A stretch of 49,035 bases of DNA from Marinoscillum furvescens DSM 4134 (GTDB taxonomy: Bacteria; Bacteroidota; Bacteroidia; Cytophagales; Cyclobacteriaceae), in assembly GCF_003386095.1 (NCBI RefSeq), contig NZ_QREG01000031.1, positions 3,024 to 52,058 on the forward strand, given 5' to 3'. Below, piece after piece: positions 41,949 through 49,035 of the stretch. Both the position numbers and the translations under genes were made by a program. The number at the start of each line of letters is the position of its first letter. Position 1 is the first letter of the stretch. The notes beneath the pieces were generated by a model. The model saw nothing but the letters and a program-made list of their open reading frames with translations. It did no database searches and was not told the DNA's origin.

Positions 41949-44900
41949 ATGAAGAATGTACTAATGATTGCAGCCCTGCTCCTTGGCTTTTACAGCCAGG
42001 GACAGGCGCCAGCGAGCTGGACGGTTGATCCCAATGATTTTTCTCACGACATGACCGTAGTGGCACGTCTGGAAATGAATGGGCGAATCAGTACCAGTAG
42101 TAACGATAAAGTAGCCGCATTTATAGACGGCACCGTAGTGGGAGTAGGTAGTCCGGATGTAAACGTGCCATCTACTGGAGATGTAGTGGTGTTTCTTACT
42201 GTACATAGCAACAGTGCTTCAGGTAAGACAGTCACTTTCCAGCTTTATGATGATCAAAACAATGAAGTACTGGATGCCGTGAATAGCCTGGCCTTTCAGG
42301 CGAATGCCAGTACGGGTGAAAACACAGATCCGTATGATATCTCAGACAACTACGCACCCACTGCTGTAACCCTTTCGGCTTCTGCTGTAGCGGAAAATCA
42401 GGTTGTAGGCACTGTGGTAGGTACGCTGGGGTCGGAAGATCAAAACCATACCACGGGTTTTACTTACGCGCTCGTGACGGGCACGGGAGATTCGGGTAAC
42501 AGTTATTTTAGCGTTGATGGTGATGAGTTTAAAACAGCTGAAGTCTTGAATTTTGAGGAGTTTGAGGAGCTTTCTGTTCGCTTGAAAACCACAGACCCTA
42601 AAGGTGCTACGGCCGAGACCGTCTTTACCATCACGATCAGCAATGAAAACGATACGCCTACAGATCTGACGCTTTCCGCCAGTACGATCAACGAAAACAA
42701 TGAGCTATTTGATCAGGTAGCGACAATTGCTACGACTGACGAAGATGCTGGTGACACGTTCTCCTATCAGCTGATAGGATCGGATGACGATGGGGACTTT
42801 GAGATTCGTGACAACAACCGCCTGGTACTTGGAGTAGCCGCAGATTTTGAAGTGAAAAGCAGCTATACCCTCACCCTCCGGGTAACGGATAAGGGAGGAG
42901 CAGGTGCTACTTACGACGAGACCTTTACGATCAATATTGGCGATGTAAATGAAACGGCTACAGACATCACACTTTCCAACAACGAAGTTGATGAAAACAG
43001 CGTCGAAGGTACGGTCATTGGCAGTTTCACCGTGACGGATGAAGATGCAGGCGATACGCACAGCTTCGCTTTTCAGAATGGTACCGATTCAGATGGCAAC
43101 TTCTTGCTGGATGGCGCTGCGCTTAAAATTATCGTTGATTCGGATTTTGAAACCAAAGACGTTTATTTCATCACAATCGTGACTACCGATAAAGGAGGGC
43201 TGACGTATACCAAACAGTTTGAAATTCACATTCAGGACGTAAACGAAACACCATCGGATATTGCATTAAATGCCAATGAAGTAGAGGAGAACAGTGCTTC
43301 GGGTACGTTTATTGGACGTTTTTCTACCACCGATGTAGATGCTGGCGATACCTTCACCTATGCGCTCGTATCAGGTGATGGATCATCGGGTAATGCTTCT
43401 TTCGAGATCGTTGGGGACGAGCTGCGGACGCTGGCAGACCTGGATTTTGAAACGAAAAAGCTCTACCTCCTGCGTGTACAGGTAACCGATGCAGGGAGCA
43501 ATACCCGCGTGGAAAACTTCACAGTATCTGTGACGGACGGAAACGATAAGCCAACGGATCTCAACCTTTCCAATTTCGACTTTTATGAAAACAATGAAAT
43601 AGGAGACGAGATCGCAGTGATCTCTGTTACTGATCAGGATGCGACTGACACCTATGTGTACTCGCTAGTGGGCGTTGATGATGATAGTAAGTTTGAAATC
43701 ATTGATGAAAAACTCATCGTATCTGAAGTGATCGACTATGAAACGGATCAGGATTTAACCATTACCATCAGAGTTACCGACGATGGAGGTGATGGCTTTA
43801 CGTATGATGAGACCTTCACCTTGGATATCAACAATCGAAATGAAGCTCCTTATGAGATCAATGTGACCAATCTGGTGGTAGCAGAAGATGCTGCACTGGG
43901 CACAGTGATTGGGACCATCTCGGCAGAAGATACTGACAATGCTTACGGTGGTGAATCACACACATTTACTTTCAACTCTGGAGCAGATGTAAGTGGCCCA
44001 TTTTTTATCGATGGAGACGAACTCACCATTTCGAGTAAACTGGATTTTGAGACTACTTCGAGTTATTTCATTACCATTCAGGCCAAAGACGTAGCGGGGA
44101 ATACCTACGCTCAGCAGTTTGAGGTAACCGTGACAGATGTCAATGAGCCACCAAACGACCTTTACCTCAGCAAAAACCTACTGGCGGAAGATGCAGCTTC
44201 GGGTACATTCATTGGCAGACTTTCGGTAAACGATGTTGACAATCCGGATACCTGGACCTATGCGTTTGTAGTTGGAGATGGAGATGCCGATAATGGTAGT
44301 TTTACCATTGTAAACGATGAGCTGAAGTCCAGTGGCACCTATGATTATGAGGTACGCAATACCTACGAAGTGCGTATAGAAGCCACCGATCAGGGCAGCA
44401 ACACGTTTGTGAAGACTTTCATCATCAATATTACAGATTCCAATGATCCACCAACTGATATGGAGCTTTCCAAGCTTGATTTTCATGAAAACAATGAAGT
44501 CGGACAGGAAGTAGCCGAAATCAGCGTCATCGATCAGGATGCAACGGATGAATACAAATTCACCCTTGTAGGGTCTGATAACGATGACTTTTTCGAAATC
44601 ATCGGCAACAAGCTTTTTGTACAAAAAGAGGTGGACTATGAGACCAACAAGGAGCTCACACTCACCATCAAGGTGACGGATGCTGCGGGGGAAGGCTTTA
44701 GCTATGAGGAGCCCTTTACGTTTAAGATCAATAACGTGAATGAAGCGCCTACTCAAATCTTTGTCACCAATTTGATCGTGCCGGAGCATCAGGAAATAGG
44801 GACGGTGATTGGCGAGATGACTGCAGAGGATAGCGACAGCACTTTTGGGGAGCTGCATACCTATGCTTTTGCCACGGGTGAGGATGTGAGCGGCCCGTTT

Positions 44901-46235
44901 TTCATAGACGGACCCAACCTGGAATTGGCCGAGGAGGTCAACTTCGAAACGAAGCAGAAATACTTCATCGTGGTGACCGTGACAGACAAAGCTCAGAATA
45001 CTTACACTCAGCAATTTGACGTGCTGATAGAAAATGAAAATGATGTGCCTACTGCCCTGACGATTGACAACCTGGAGGTGGATGAAAATATGGATGCGGG
45101 GACGCTGGTGGGCACCTTCGAAACCACCGATGAAGATAAAGGCGAGACGTTCACCTACACGCTGGTAGAGGGTGTAGGCGCTGGAGGTAATGCATCTTTC
45201 ACTATTGAAAACAACGAACTGAAGACCGCAGAGGCGTTTGATTTTGAGTCTACCAGCTCTTATAAAATCAGGGTGCGATCTACGGATTCACAGGGGGGAA
45301 GCATTGAGAAAAACTTTGTGGTCACCATCGTAGACGCCAATGACGCACCTACCGGCCTCATGCTGGACAACAACGATGTGGATGAAAACCTGCCCGAGGG
45401 CACGGTGATCGGGGTGCTCAGCACCGATGATACGGATGCACAGGATAGCTTTACCTATACCCTTACGGGAAATGACGCCACAGTATTAAACGAATATTTC
45501 AAGATTGTAGGGGATGAGTTACAGACCGCCACCTCGCTGGACGCTGAGGCGCAAAGTCAGTATGCGATCGAGGTGACGGTAACAGACAAGGGAAAAACTA
45601 CCTTTAGCGAATCCTTTGTCATCCTGATCAACTCAGTGAATGAAACACCAGTGCTTTTGGATACTACATTTTATGTCTATGAAAATGCCGAAGCGGGTAC
45701 ATCCATAGGGACACTCCTCGGTACAGATGTAGATGGAGATCGGCTTACCTACACTTTTGAGCGCAACAATCCCTTCTTCAATGAAGAGATAGCTGCCTTT
45801 AATGTGGTGGCTGGTACCGGAGAGGTTGTTGTGAAAACGACAGACTCACTCGACTATGAGCAAATTACCGAGATCATCTATTTGGTGACCGTGACCGATA
45901 GTGGCTCACCCGAGCTGAGCACTCAGGCGCTGCTGCGTATAGAGCTCATGGATGAGGTAGAGCCAGATATTTTGCCAGTCAATGAGGTGATCACACCAAA
46001 TGACGATGGATACAATGACTACTTCCGGGTACAAAACATCCAGCTCTACGAAAACTATACGCTGGTGATCTACAGTGGCTCAGGCATAGAGGTGTATCGT
46101 AAGGGGCCGTATAACAATGATTGGGCCGGCCAGGGGAAAAACGGAGACGACCTGGACCCAGGCGTATATTATTACAAATTTGCAGGCCCTGATGGACCTG
46201 TGTATCGAGGAACAGTAACCATCATAAGAGACTAA
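41949..46235 (+). CDS. Cadherin-repeat surface protein with type B (gliding-associated) C-terminus
   Basis: A 1428-residue exported protein. The signal peptide ends near residue 19 (LLLGFYSQGQ). Residues 21-135 match the module at 2632-2743 of the upstream giant (both contain SW.VDP and DDKVAAF or NDKVAAF). Twelve cadherin-like repeats of about 100 residues follow (137-1337), with Ca-binding-like signatures DxDAxD, DFET and DxNExP. The C-terminal 90 residues (VITPNDDGYNDYF onward) are the type B T9SS sorting domain, as in SprB adhesins. Such cargo normally needs a SprF partner, and a PorP/SprF-like gene starts five bases downstream. Probable role: calcium-stabilised adhesin. Confidence 0.92.
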   Translation: MKNVLMIAALLLGFYSQGQAPASWTVDPNDFSHDMTVVARLEMNGRISTSSNDKVAAFIDGTVVGVGSPDVNVPSTGDVVVFLTVHSNSASGKTVTFQLYDDQNNEVLDAVNSLAFQANASTGENTDPYDISDNYAPTAVTLSASAVAENQVVGTVVGTLGSEDQNHTTGFTYALVTGTGDSGNSYFSVDGDEFKTAEVLNFEEFEELSVRLKTTDPKGATAETVFTITISNENDTPTDLTLSASTINENNELFDQVATIATTDEDAGDTFSYQLIGSDDDGDFEIRDNNRLVLGVAADFEVKSSYTLTLRVTDKGGAGATYDETFTINIGDVNETATDITLSNNEVDENSVEGTVIGSFTVTDEDAGDTHSFAFQNGTDSDGNFLLDGAALKIIVDSDFETKDVYFITIVTTDKGGLTYTKQFEIHIQDVNETPSDIALNANEVEENSASGTFIGRFSTTDVDAGDTFTYALVSGDGSSGNASFEIVGDELRTLADLDFETKKLYLLRVQVTDAGSNTRVENFTVSVTDGNDKPTDLNLSNFDFYENNEIGDEIAVISVTDQDATDTYVYSLVGVDDDSKFEIIDEKLIVSEVIDYETDQDLTITIRVTDDGGDGFTYDETFTLDINNRNEAPYEINVTNLVVAEDAALGTVIGTISAEDTDNAYGGESHTFTFNSGADVSGPFFIDGDELTISSKLDFETTSSYFITIQAKDVAGNTYAQQFEVTVTDVNEPPNDLYLSKNLLAEDAASGTFIGRLSVNDVDNPDTWTYAFVVGDGDADNGSFTIVNDELKSSGTYDYEVRNTYEVRIEATDQGSNTFVKTFIINITDSNDPPTDMELSKLDFHENNEVGQEVAEISVIDQDATDEYKFTLVGSDNDDFFEIIGNKLFVQKEVDYETNKELTLTIKVTDAAGEGFSYEEPFTFKINNVNEAPTQIFVTNLIVPEHQEIGTVIGEMTAEDSDSTFGELHTYAFATGEDVSGPFFIDGPNLELAEEVNFETKQKYFIVVTVTDKAQNTYTQQFDVLIENENDVPTALTIDNLEVDENMDAGTLVGTFETTDEDKGETFTYTLVEGVGAGGNASFTIENNELKTAEAFDFESTSSYKIRVRSTDSQGGSIEKNFVVTIVDANDAPTGLMLDNNDVDENLPEGTVIGVLSTDDTDAQDSFTYTLTGNDATVLNEYFKIVGDELQTATSLDAEAQSQYAIEVTVTDKGKTTFSESFVILINSVNETPVLLDTTFYVYENAEAGTSIGTLLGTDVDGDRLTYTFERNNPFFNEEIAAFNVVAGTGEVVVKTTDSLDYEQITEIIYLVTVTDSGSPELSTQALLRIELMDEVEPDILPVNEVITPNDDGYNDYFRVQNIQLYENYTLVIYSGSGIEVYRKGPYNNDWAGQGKNGDDLDPGVYYYKFAGPDGPVYRGTVTIIRD

Positions 46236-46240
46236 CTGCC

Positions 46241-47161
46241 ATGAAAAGACTAGTTACATTAATCGTCAGTTTTGCGCTGGTACAAGGATTATCTGCTCAA
46301 GACTACCTGGGTTCTTCCAGCTATTACCTGAATCCATTTTCCATCAATACCGCATATAGCGCCATGGGTGGAGCATTTTTTACGGCTTTCCAGGCCAATA
46401 AGTACACCGGGTCACAGTCCCAAAAAGGAGCCGAGTATATCAGCTTTGCAGGGTACTATGACCTGGGACGCGGCATGGCAGGAGGGCTGCGCATGAATTC
46501 CCAAAGCCTCGGAATGATCAACTATCAAACCGTGGATCTGTCGCTTTCTTATTCTGCTGGCATCAATGAGGATCACTACTTGTCGTTTTCGCTGGCTCCA
46601 GGGCTCTTGAGAGAAATACTCGAGCAGCAGGACGTGCAATACAGCCCGTATGTAGATCAGAATGATCCGCTGCTCAACGGAGACAATTCTTACGACCGTA
46701 CAGTGGTGACGCTAGGTGGTGGTTTGGTGTACAATGTCTATAAGTTTCAGATGAGCTTTTTTATGCCCAATCTGGTGCGTGGCAATGAGTCGCTCAAAGC
46801 TGACTTTACCGGCTACATGAAATACACCTACACCGATCATAAGAGCATCTACTCCGTAGAAAATTACGGGCTGATTCGCTACTTCCATGACGGCAGCTAT
46901 TTCTACGACGCTGGCTTGCTGGTAGGGTACAACAACATGGTGTGGCTCAACGGTGCCTATCGCTCCAATAGTAGTGCAAACATAGGACTGGCCTTTTCTA
47001 CCAAAGACATCCGTTTTGGAAACTTTAAGTTTGGGTATAATTACAACCACCCCTTCGGAGAATTCAACGAGCTGATTTCTGGCAAACACGAACTAACGCT
47101 CACCTTTGGGCGCGAAGACCTTAGAGGTAGGAGTCCATACTTCCACCGTAAGCGCAGATAG
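46241..47161 (+). CDS. PorP/SprF-family T9SS outer-membrane protein
   Basis: A 306-residue protein with a signal peptide (cleavage after LVQGLSAQ) and a beta-barrel pattern of alternating residues ending in aromatic strands. The opening YLNPFSINTAYSAMGG and the closing KHELTLTFGRE are typical of the PorP/SprF family. Relatives bind the type B sorting domain and help cargo cross or stay at the outer membrane, and its position five bases after the type B cargo supports a dedicated pairing. A terminator lies 15 bases past the stop. Confidence 0.9.
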   Translation: MKRLVTLIVSFALVQGLSAQDYLGSSSYYLNPFSINTAYSAMGGAFFTAFQANKYTGSQSQKGAEYISFAGYYDLGRGMAGGLRMNSQSLGMINYQTVDLSLSYSAGINEDHYLSFSLAPGLLREILEQQDVQYSPYVDQNDPLLNGDNSYDRTVVTLGGGLVYNVYKFQMSFFMPNLVRGNESLKADFTGYMKYTYTDHKSIYSVENYGLIRYFHDGSYFYDAGLLVGYNNMVWLNGAYRSNSSANIGLAFSTKDIRFGNFKFGYNYNHPFGEFNELISGKHELTLTFGREDLRGRSPYFHRKRR

Positions 47162-47165
47162 ATAA

Positions 47166-47675
47166 TTATTCGGAGACGAGCGGCACTTCAAACTGCCGCT
47201 CGTTTTGTTTCAGACCTGAGGGGTTAGCCCCTTGAAGCAGGAGCGTCAGCTGAGTGGCAGAAGGTACCGTTTGCCTTGGGTTGATTTCACCTTCGAAAGC
47301 CACAAAACTTGGAGTCATCCACGCATCCAGCGCAGAAACATAAGACTCAGCCAGCAGCTGATCTCCTTGATACAGGGCCAGCTGAAAGTCTCCTTCAAAA
47401 TACCAATAGCCTTTTGCCCTGCCTGTTACGATCAGTGGAAATTCGATGGTGTCACCAGGGAGTGGTGTAGAGAGCTCCAAACCCTCAGGAAAACGATGAG
47501 CCGGTCGCGACGATAGGTCAGGGTTTGTCGGGCTTGTATGGTTGTTTGTTGCATTTTTGGGCCCGCATGATATGCTCAGACCAATGAGTGCCAGGAAGTG
47601 GTAATCTATACATGCCGATAGTACGCAGCAGGTGAGGAATAGGTTTTGTGAGTGACGAGGACCAAGTAGGGGCAA
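47166..47675 (-). CDS. Gmad2-like domain lipoprotein
   Basis: The C-terminal 100 residues look like a Gmad2 immunoglobulin-like domain: LPGDTIEFPLIVTGRAKGYW, then FEGDFQLALYQGDQLL and AWMTPSFVAFEGEI. Before it comes FLALIGLSISC, a good lipobox, so this is an exported lipoprotein. The start is a problem. The open frame begins at a TTG (47675) and gives an unusually long N-terminus containing CCVLSAC, while a sensible ATG near 47614 (ATGTATAGA) lies one frame off. Either a TTG start, a small frameshift or a sequence error is possible. The 3' end forms the terminator stem of the convergent operon. Confidence 0.65.
   Translation of the reverse strand: MPLLGPRHSQNLFLTCCVLSACIDYHFLALIGLSISCGPKNATNNHTSPTNPDLSSRPAHRFPEGLELSTPLPGDTIEFPLIVTGRAKGYWYFEGDFQLALYQGDQLLAESYVSALDAWMTPSFVAFEGEINPRQTVPSATQLTLLLQGANPSGLKQNERQFEVPLVSE
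47176..47210 (+). terminator. Terminator of the T9SS cargo operon
   Basis: ACGAGCGGCA (47176-47185) pairs perfectly with TGCCGCTCGT (47194-47203) around an eight-base loop, followed by TTTGTTT. The whole stem is coding sequence of the minus-strand lipoprotein gene. Confidence 0.85.
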
Positions 47676-47950
47676 GTATTTAGATTTTCAATGAAAACCA
47701 ATTAGATGTTTTGGGCTTACGTCAAAAGTTTCATGTATATCAGATGTAAGAAAGCAAGGTGAAATTTATTAATGAACTTCAATTCCTAATGGACGAAGTA
47801 GCTTAGCTAAATGGGTTTGGAAAAGTAGGGTTTCTAACCTCTAATATCAGCCTGTACCTTGTAATTCCAGGCTATCACTTTTCAATAAGTATGTGATATT
47901 TTGTAATTCACAATTAACAATCAGAACAAATCTTCTAGGTATTTTCTTTC
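47676..47950. other. Intergenic region without recognised genes
   Basis: No convincing frame. A weak inverted repeat AGCCTG / CAGGCT lies near 47848-47873. No promoter matching TTG-N-TAnnTTTG was identified with confidence. Confidence 0.4.
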
Positions 47951-48130
47951 GTACTTTTGGCTTAGCCCAAAAGTACCGCAGCGGCGGACCGTCAAAAACC
48001 CAAGGCTGTGAAGCTTTTACCGGAATTTGTAATCAAATTTGGGGGACAAAAATAAACTCATCCTGTTTGCAACAGGATTTCAAACAAATTTTTGTCTTCA
48101 CCCACAAATTTGCTCACAAAATCTTTCCGG
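47951..48130. repeat. Nested long-hairpin element
   Basis: Two structures. GTACTTTTGG (47951-47960) and CCAAAAGTAC (47967-47976) form a perfect ten-pair hairpin. Then a series of nested complementary blocks share one centre near 48069: ATCCTGTT/AACAGGAT (48060-48067, 48071-48078), GACAAAAAT/ATTTTTGTC (48045-48053, 48088-48096), CAAATTTG twice (48034-48041, 48105-48112) and CCGGAA/TTCCGG (48020-48025, 48125-48130). Together they make an imperfect hairpin of about 110 bases. This resembles palindromic intergenic repeats or MITE-like elements; no second copy is in the window. Confidence 0.7.
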
Positions 48131-48220
48131 ACAACCTTCAAGGCCGCTCTTAATTCTGAATAAATTTATCCAAGATACCCATCTGACCGCTTAACGAAAC
48201 GTGGTTTTGAGCAGGCTGCA

Positions 48221-48607
48221 TTAGAGGCCGCTGGGCTCAAAGGATATTTGGACTTCTTGTATGCCCCATTGCAGGGCTTTTTGCACATCCGTGCCCATAT
48301 AGATGTCTATTTTGTTGGTCCAGCGCTGATTCATTTTGTCTTTGACGAGGTAGGTGCCTTCCAGTCCGTGGATTTTCACTGCTGTATTATGAGTCAGCCC
48401 TTTTGCGATCAGGTCCCGGCTCACGGCGATTACTTTCATGCCTGGCTTGAGCGTATCTCCCCAGGCTCCGATGTTGCCAGTACCGGGTCGCGTTTGGGCG
48501 GGAATGGAGTTGTAGGCACTGGCTTGCACCTGTAGGGTCACCGTGTCTTCCGTAAGCGGAAAGGCACTTAGGGCTAAGGCCAAAAGGACAAACAATTTCA
48601 TCTGCAT
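48221..48607 (-). CDS. Exported 3D-domain (RlpA-like) protein
   Basis: A small exported protein of 128 residues (or 126 from the ATG at 48601). A signal peptide (LFVLLALALSAFP) precedes a double-psi beta-barrel 3D domain. ASAYNSIPAQT is its usual start, MKVIAVSRDLIAKGL and VKIHGLEGTYLVKDKM its middle, and KIDIYMGTDVQKALQWG carries the conserved aspartates. Relatives include the lytic transglycosylase MltA barrel and RlpA, so cell-wall glycan binding or cleavage is possible. It stands alone, with no operon partner. Confidence 0.85.
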   Translation of the reverse strand: MQMKLFVLLALALSAFPLTEDTVTLQVQASAYNSIPAQTRPGTGNIGAWGDTLKPGMKVIAVSRDLIAKGLTHNTAVKIHGLEGTYLVKDKMNQRWTNKIDIYMGTDVQKALQWGIQEVQISFEPSGL

Positions 48608-48688
48608 GTTGACTAAACGCTCGATTTACCACATTCTTATGGTATCACGTAATCCCCGATGAAAGATTTCCTTGCCTCAACGAGCAAA

Positions 48689-48825
48689 CAGGTCAACTCA
48701 CCGAGTTACCACGAGGGGCATGATGACCTGCTTTACTTTAGCCATAAGAATCCGTGGTTGGGAAATAAAATGGATTCTTGGTTGGGAATTGAAAAGCCTG
48801 TTTGGAACGCAAACAGGTTTTTTTT
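48689..48825 (+). ncRNA. Candidate structured RNA with terminator
   Basis: Three consecutive hairpins without a convincing gene: CAGGTCA/TGACCTG (48689-48695, 48724-48730) enclosing a small ACTC/GAGT hairpin; AAGAATCC/GGATTCTT (48746-48753, 48772-48779); and the terminator at 48797-48825. The sequence TGGTTGGGAA occurs in the second loop and again just after its stem. The 5' end and promoter were not identified, so the extent is a minimum. Confidence 0.4.
48797..48825 (+). terminator. Strong rho-independent terminator
   Basis: CCTGTTTG (48797-48804), loop GAACG, CAAACAGG (48810-48817), then eight T. No annotated plus-strand gene precedes it within 1.6 kb, which is why a small RNA is proposed. 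Confidence 0.9.
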
Positions 48826-49035
48826 ATGGCTTTTAGTGTAGTTGCGGAGTGTAGGGTTAATCCGAAAATCTGTTGTGCAATAGGATTTATAGAAGGACGG
48901 GCATTAGTCCATTTTAGGTTTTCCGAATGAAAATCAGATTACAAATAAATACTGCCTGCCTGTATTCTAAGACTTAATCAAATAAAATGAGTGCAATTTT
49001 TGATCAAGCTGCAAACTTATAAGTTTCAACATATG

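Noticed and set aside
44178-45014. 278-codon minus-strand frame inside the cadherin gene
   Set aside because: Shadow of repetitive coding sequence; no recognisable protein.
42358-45960. Regular repeats considered as a CRISPR or satellite array
   Set aside because: They are degenerate, in frame and encode cadherin-like domains.
48659-48841. Sixty-codon plus-strand frame MKDFLAST...
   Set aside because: The terminator stem and T run form its last third, and the sequence looks random; a structured RNA is a better reading.

Overview
The window reads as chromosomal DNA of a Bacteroidota bacterium, probably a marine or soil gliding-type member of the Cytophagales. The basis is three signs seen in the sequence: type IX secretion sorting domains of both type A and type B next to a PorP/SprF-like protein; promoters of the TTG-N18-21-TAnnTTTG kind; and starts with weak or no Shine-Dalgarno sequence. 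The species is not determined. No rRNA, tRNA, CRISPR array, transposase or phage gene was seen.

Left part (1-7268), sugar-acid and amino-sugar metabolism. A minus-strand uxaB-uxaA pair (tagaturonate reductase, altronate dehydratase) lies below its own promoter and a palindromic LacI-type operator. A LacI-family regulator gene sits just upstream. Downstream of uxaA, its 3' end and terminator are partly duplicated (2-223, 489-604, 607-828). Divergent from the regulator are a NagX/DUF5009-like membrane acyltransferase and a ROK-family kinase that lacks the usual zinc motif. Two helically phased palindromes lie in the divergent intergenic region. An orphan membrane histidine kinase overlapping an AHSA1/SRPBCC gene follows (7432-9476).

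Centre (9458-32326), a very compact glycan or glycolipid biosynthesis and export locus, almost all on the minus strand and read from 32.3 kb down to 9.5 kb. Order of transcription: acyl carrier protein, KAS III synthase, GT2, GNAT acyltransferase, Wzm-like permease, Wzt-like ATPase, four tandem PhyH-family dioxygenases, SAM methyltransferase, sulfotransferase-like protein, UbiA-glycosyltransferase fusion, HTTM protein, two paralogous GT2-like proteins, GDP-mannose 3,5-epimerase, nucleotide-sugar dehydrogenase, and a TMTC-like membrane TPR protein. Most junctions overlap, usually as ATGA. Three plus-strand genes (sugar aminotransferase, transglutaminase-like lipoprotein, GT-like protein) are embedded in this run and overlap their neighbours at both ends. 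The inferred product is an exported, sulfated or methylated and perhaps acylated glycan. ACP, KAS III, GNAT and four PhyH oxygenases together suggest that an unusual acyl group is made and attached.

Right part (32542-47161), a plus-strand surface-protein operon: a 3126-residue T9SS cargo with Ig/FN3/LamG domains, a 1428-residue protein with twelve cadherin-like repeats and a type B (gliding-associated) C-terminus, and a PorP/SprF-like outer-membrane protein likely needed for export of the type B cargo. A strong terminator ends it and is embedded in the coding 3' end of the convergent Gmad2-type lipoprotein gene.

The right edge (47676-49035) holds a long nested hairpin repeat, a small exported 3D-domain (RlpA-like) protein, a possible structured RNA ending in a strong terminator, and about 200 bases at the end (48842-49035) in which nothing was recognised.
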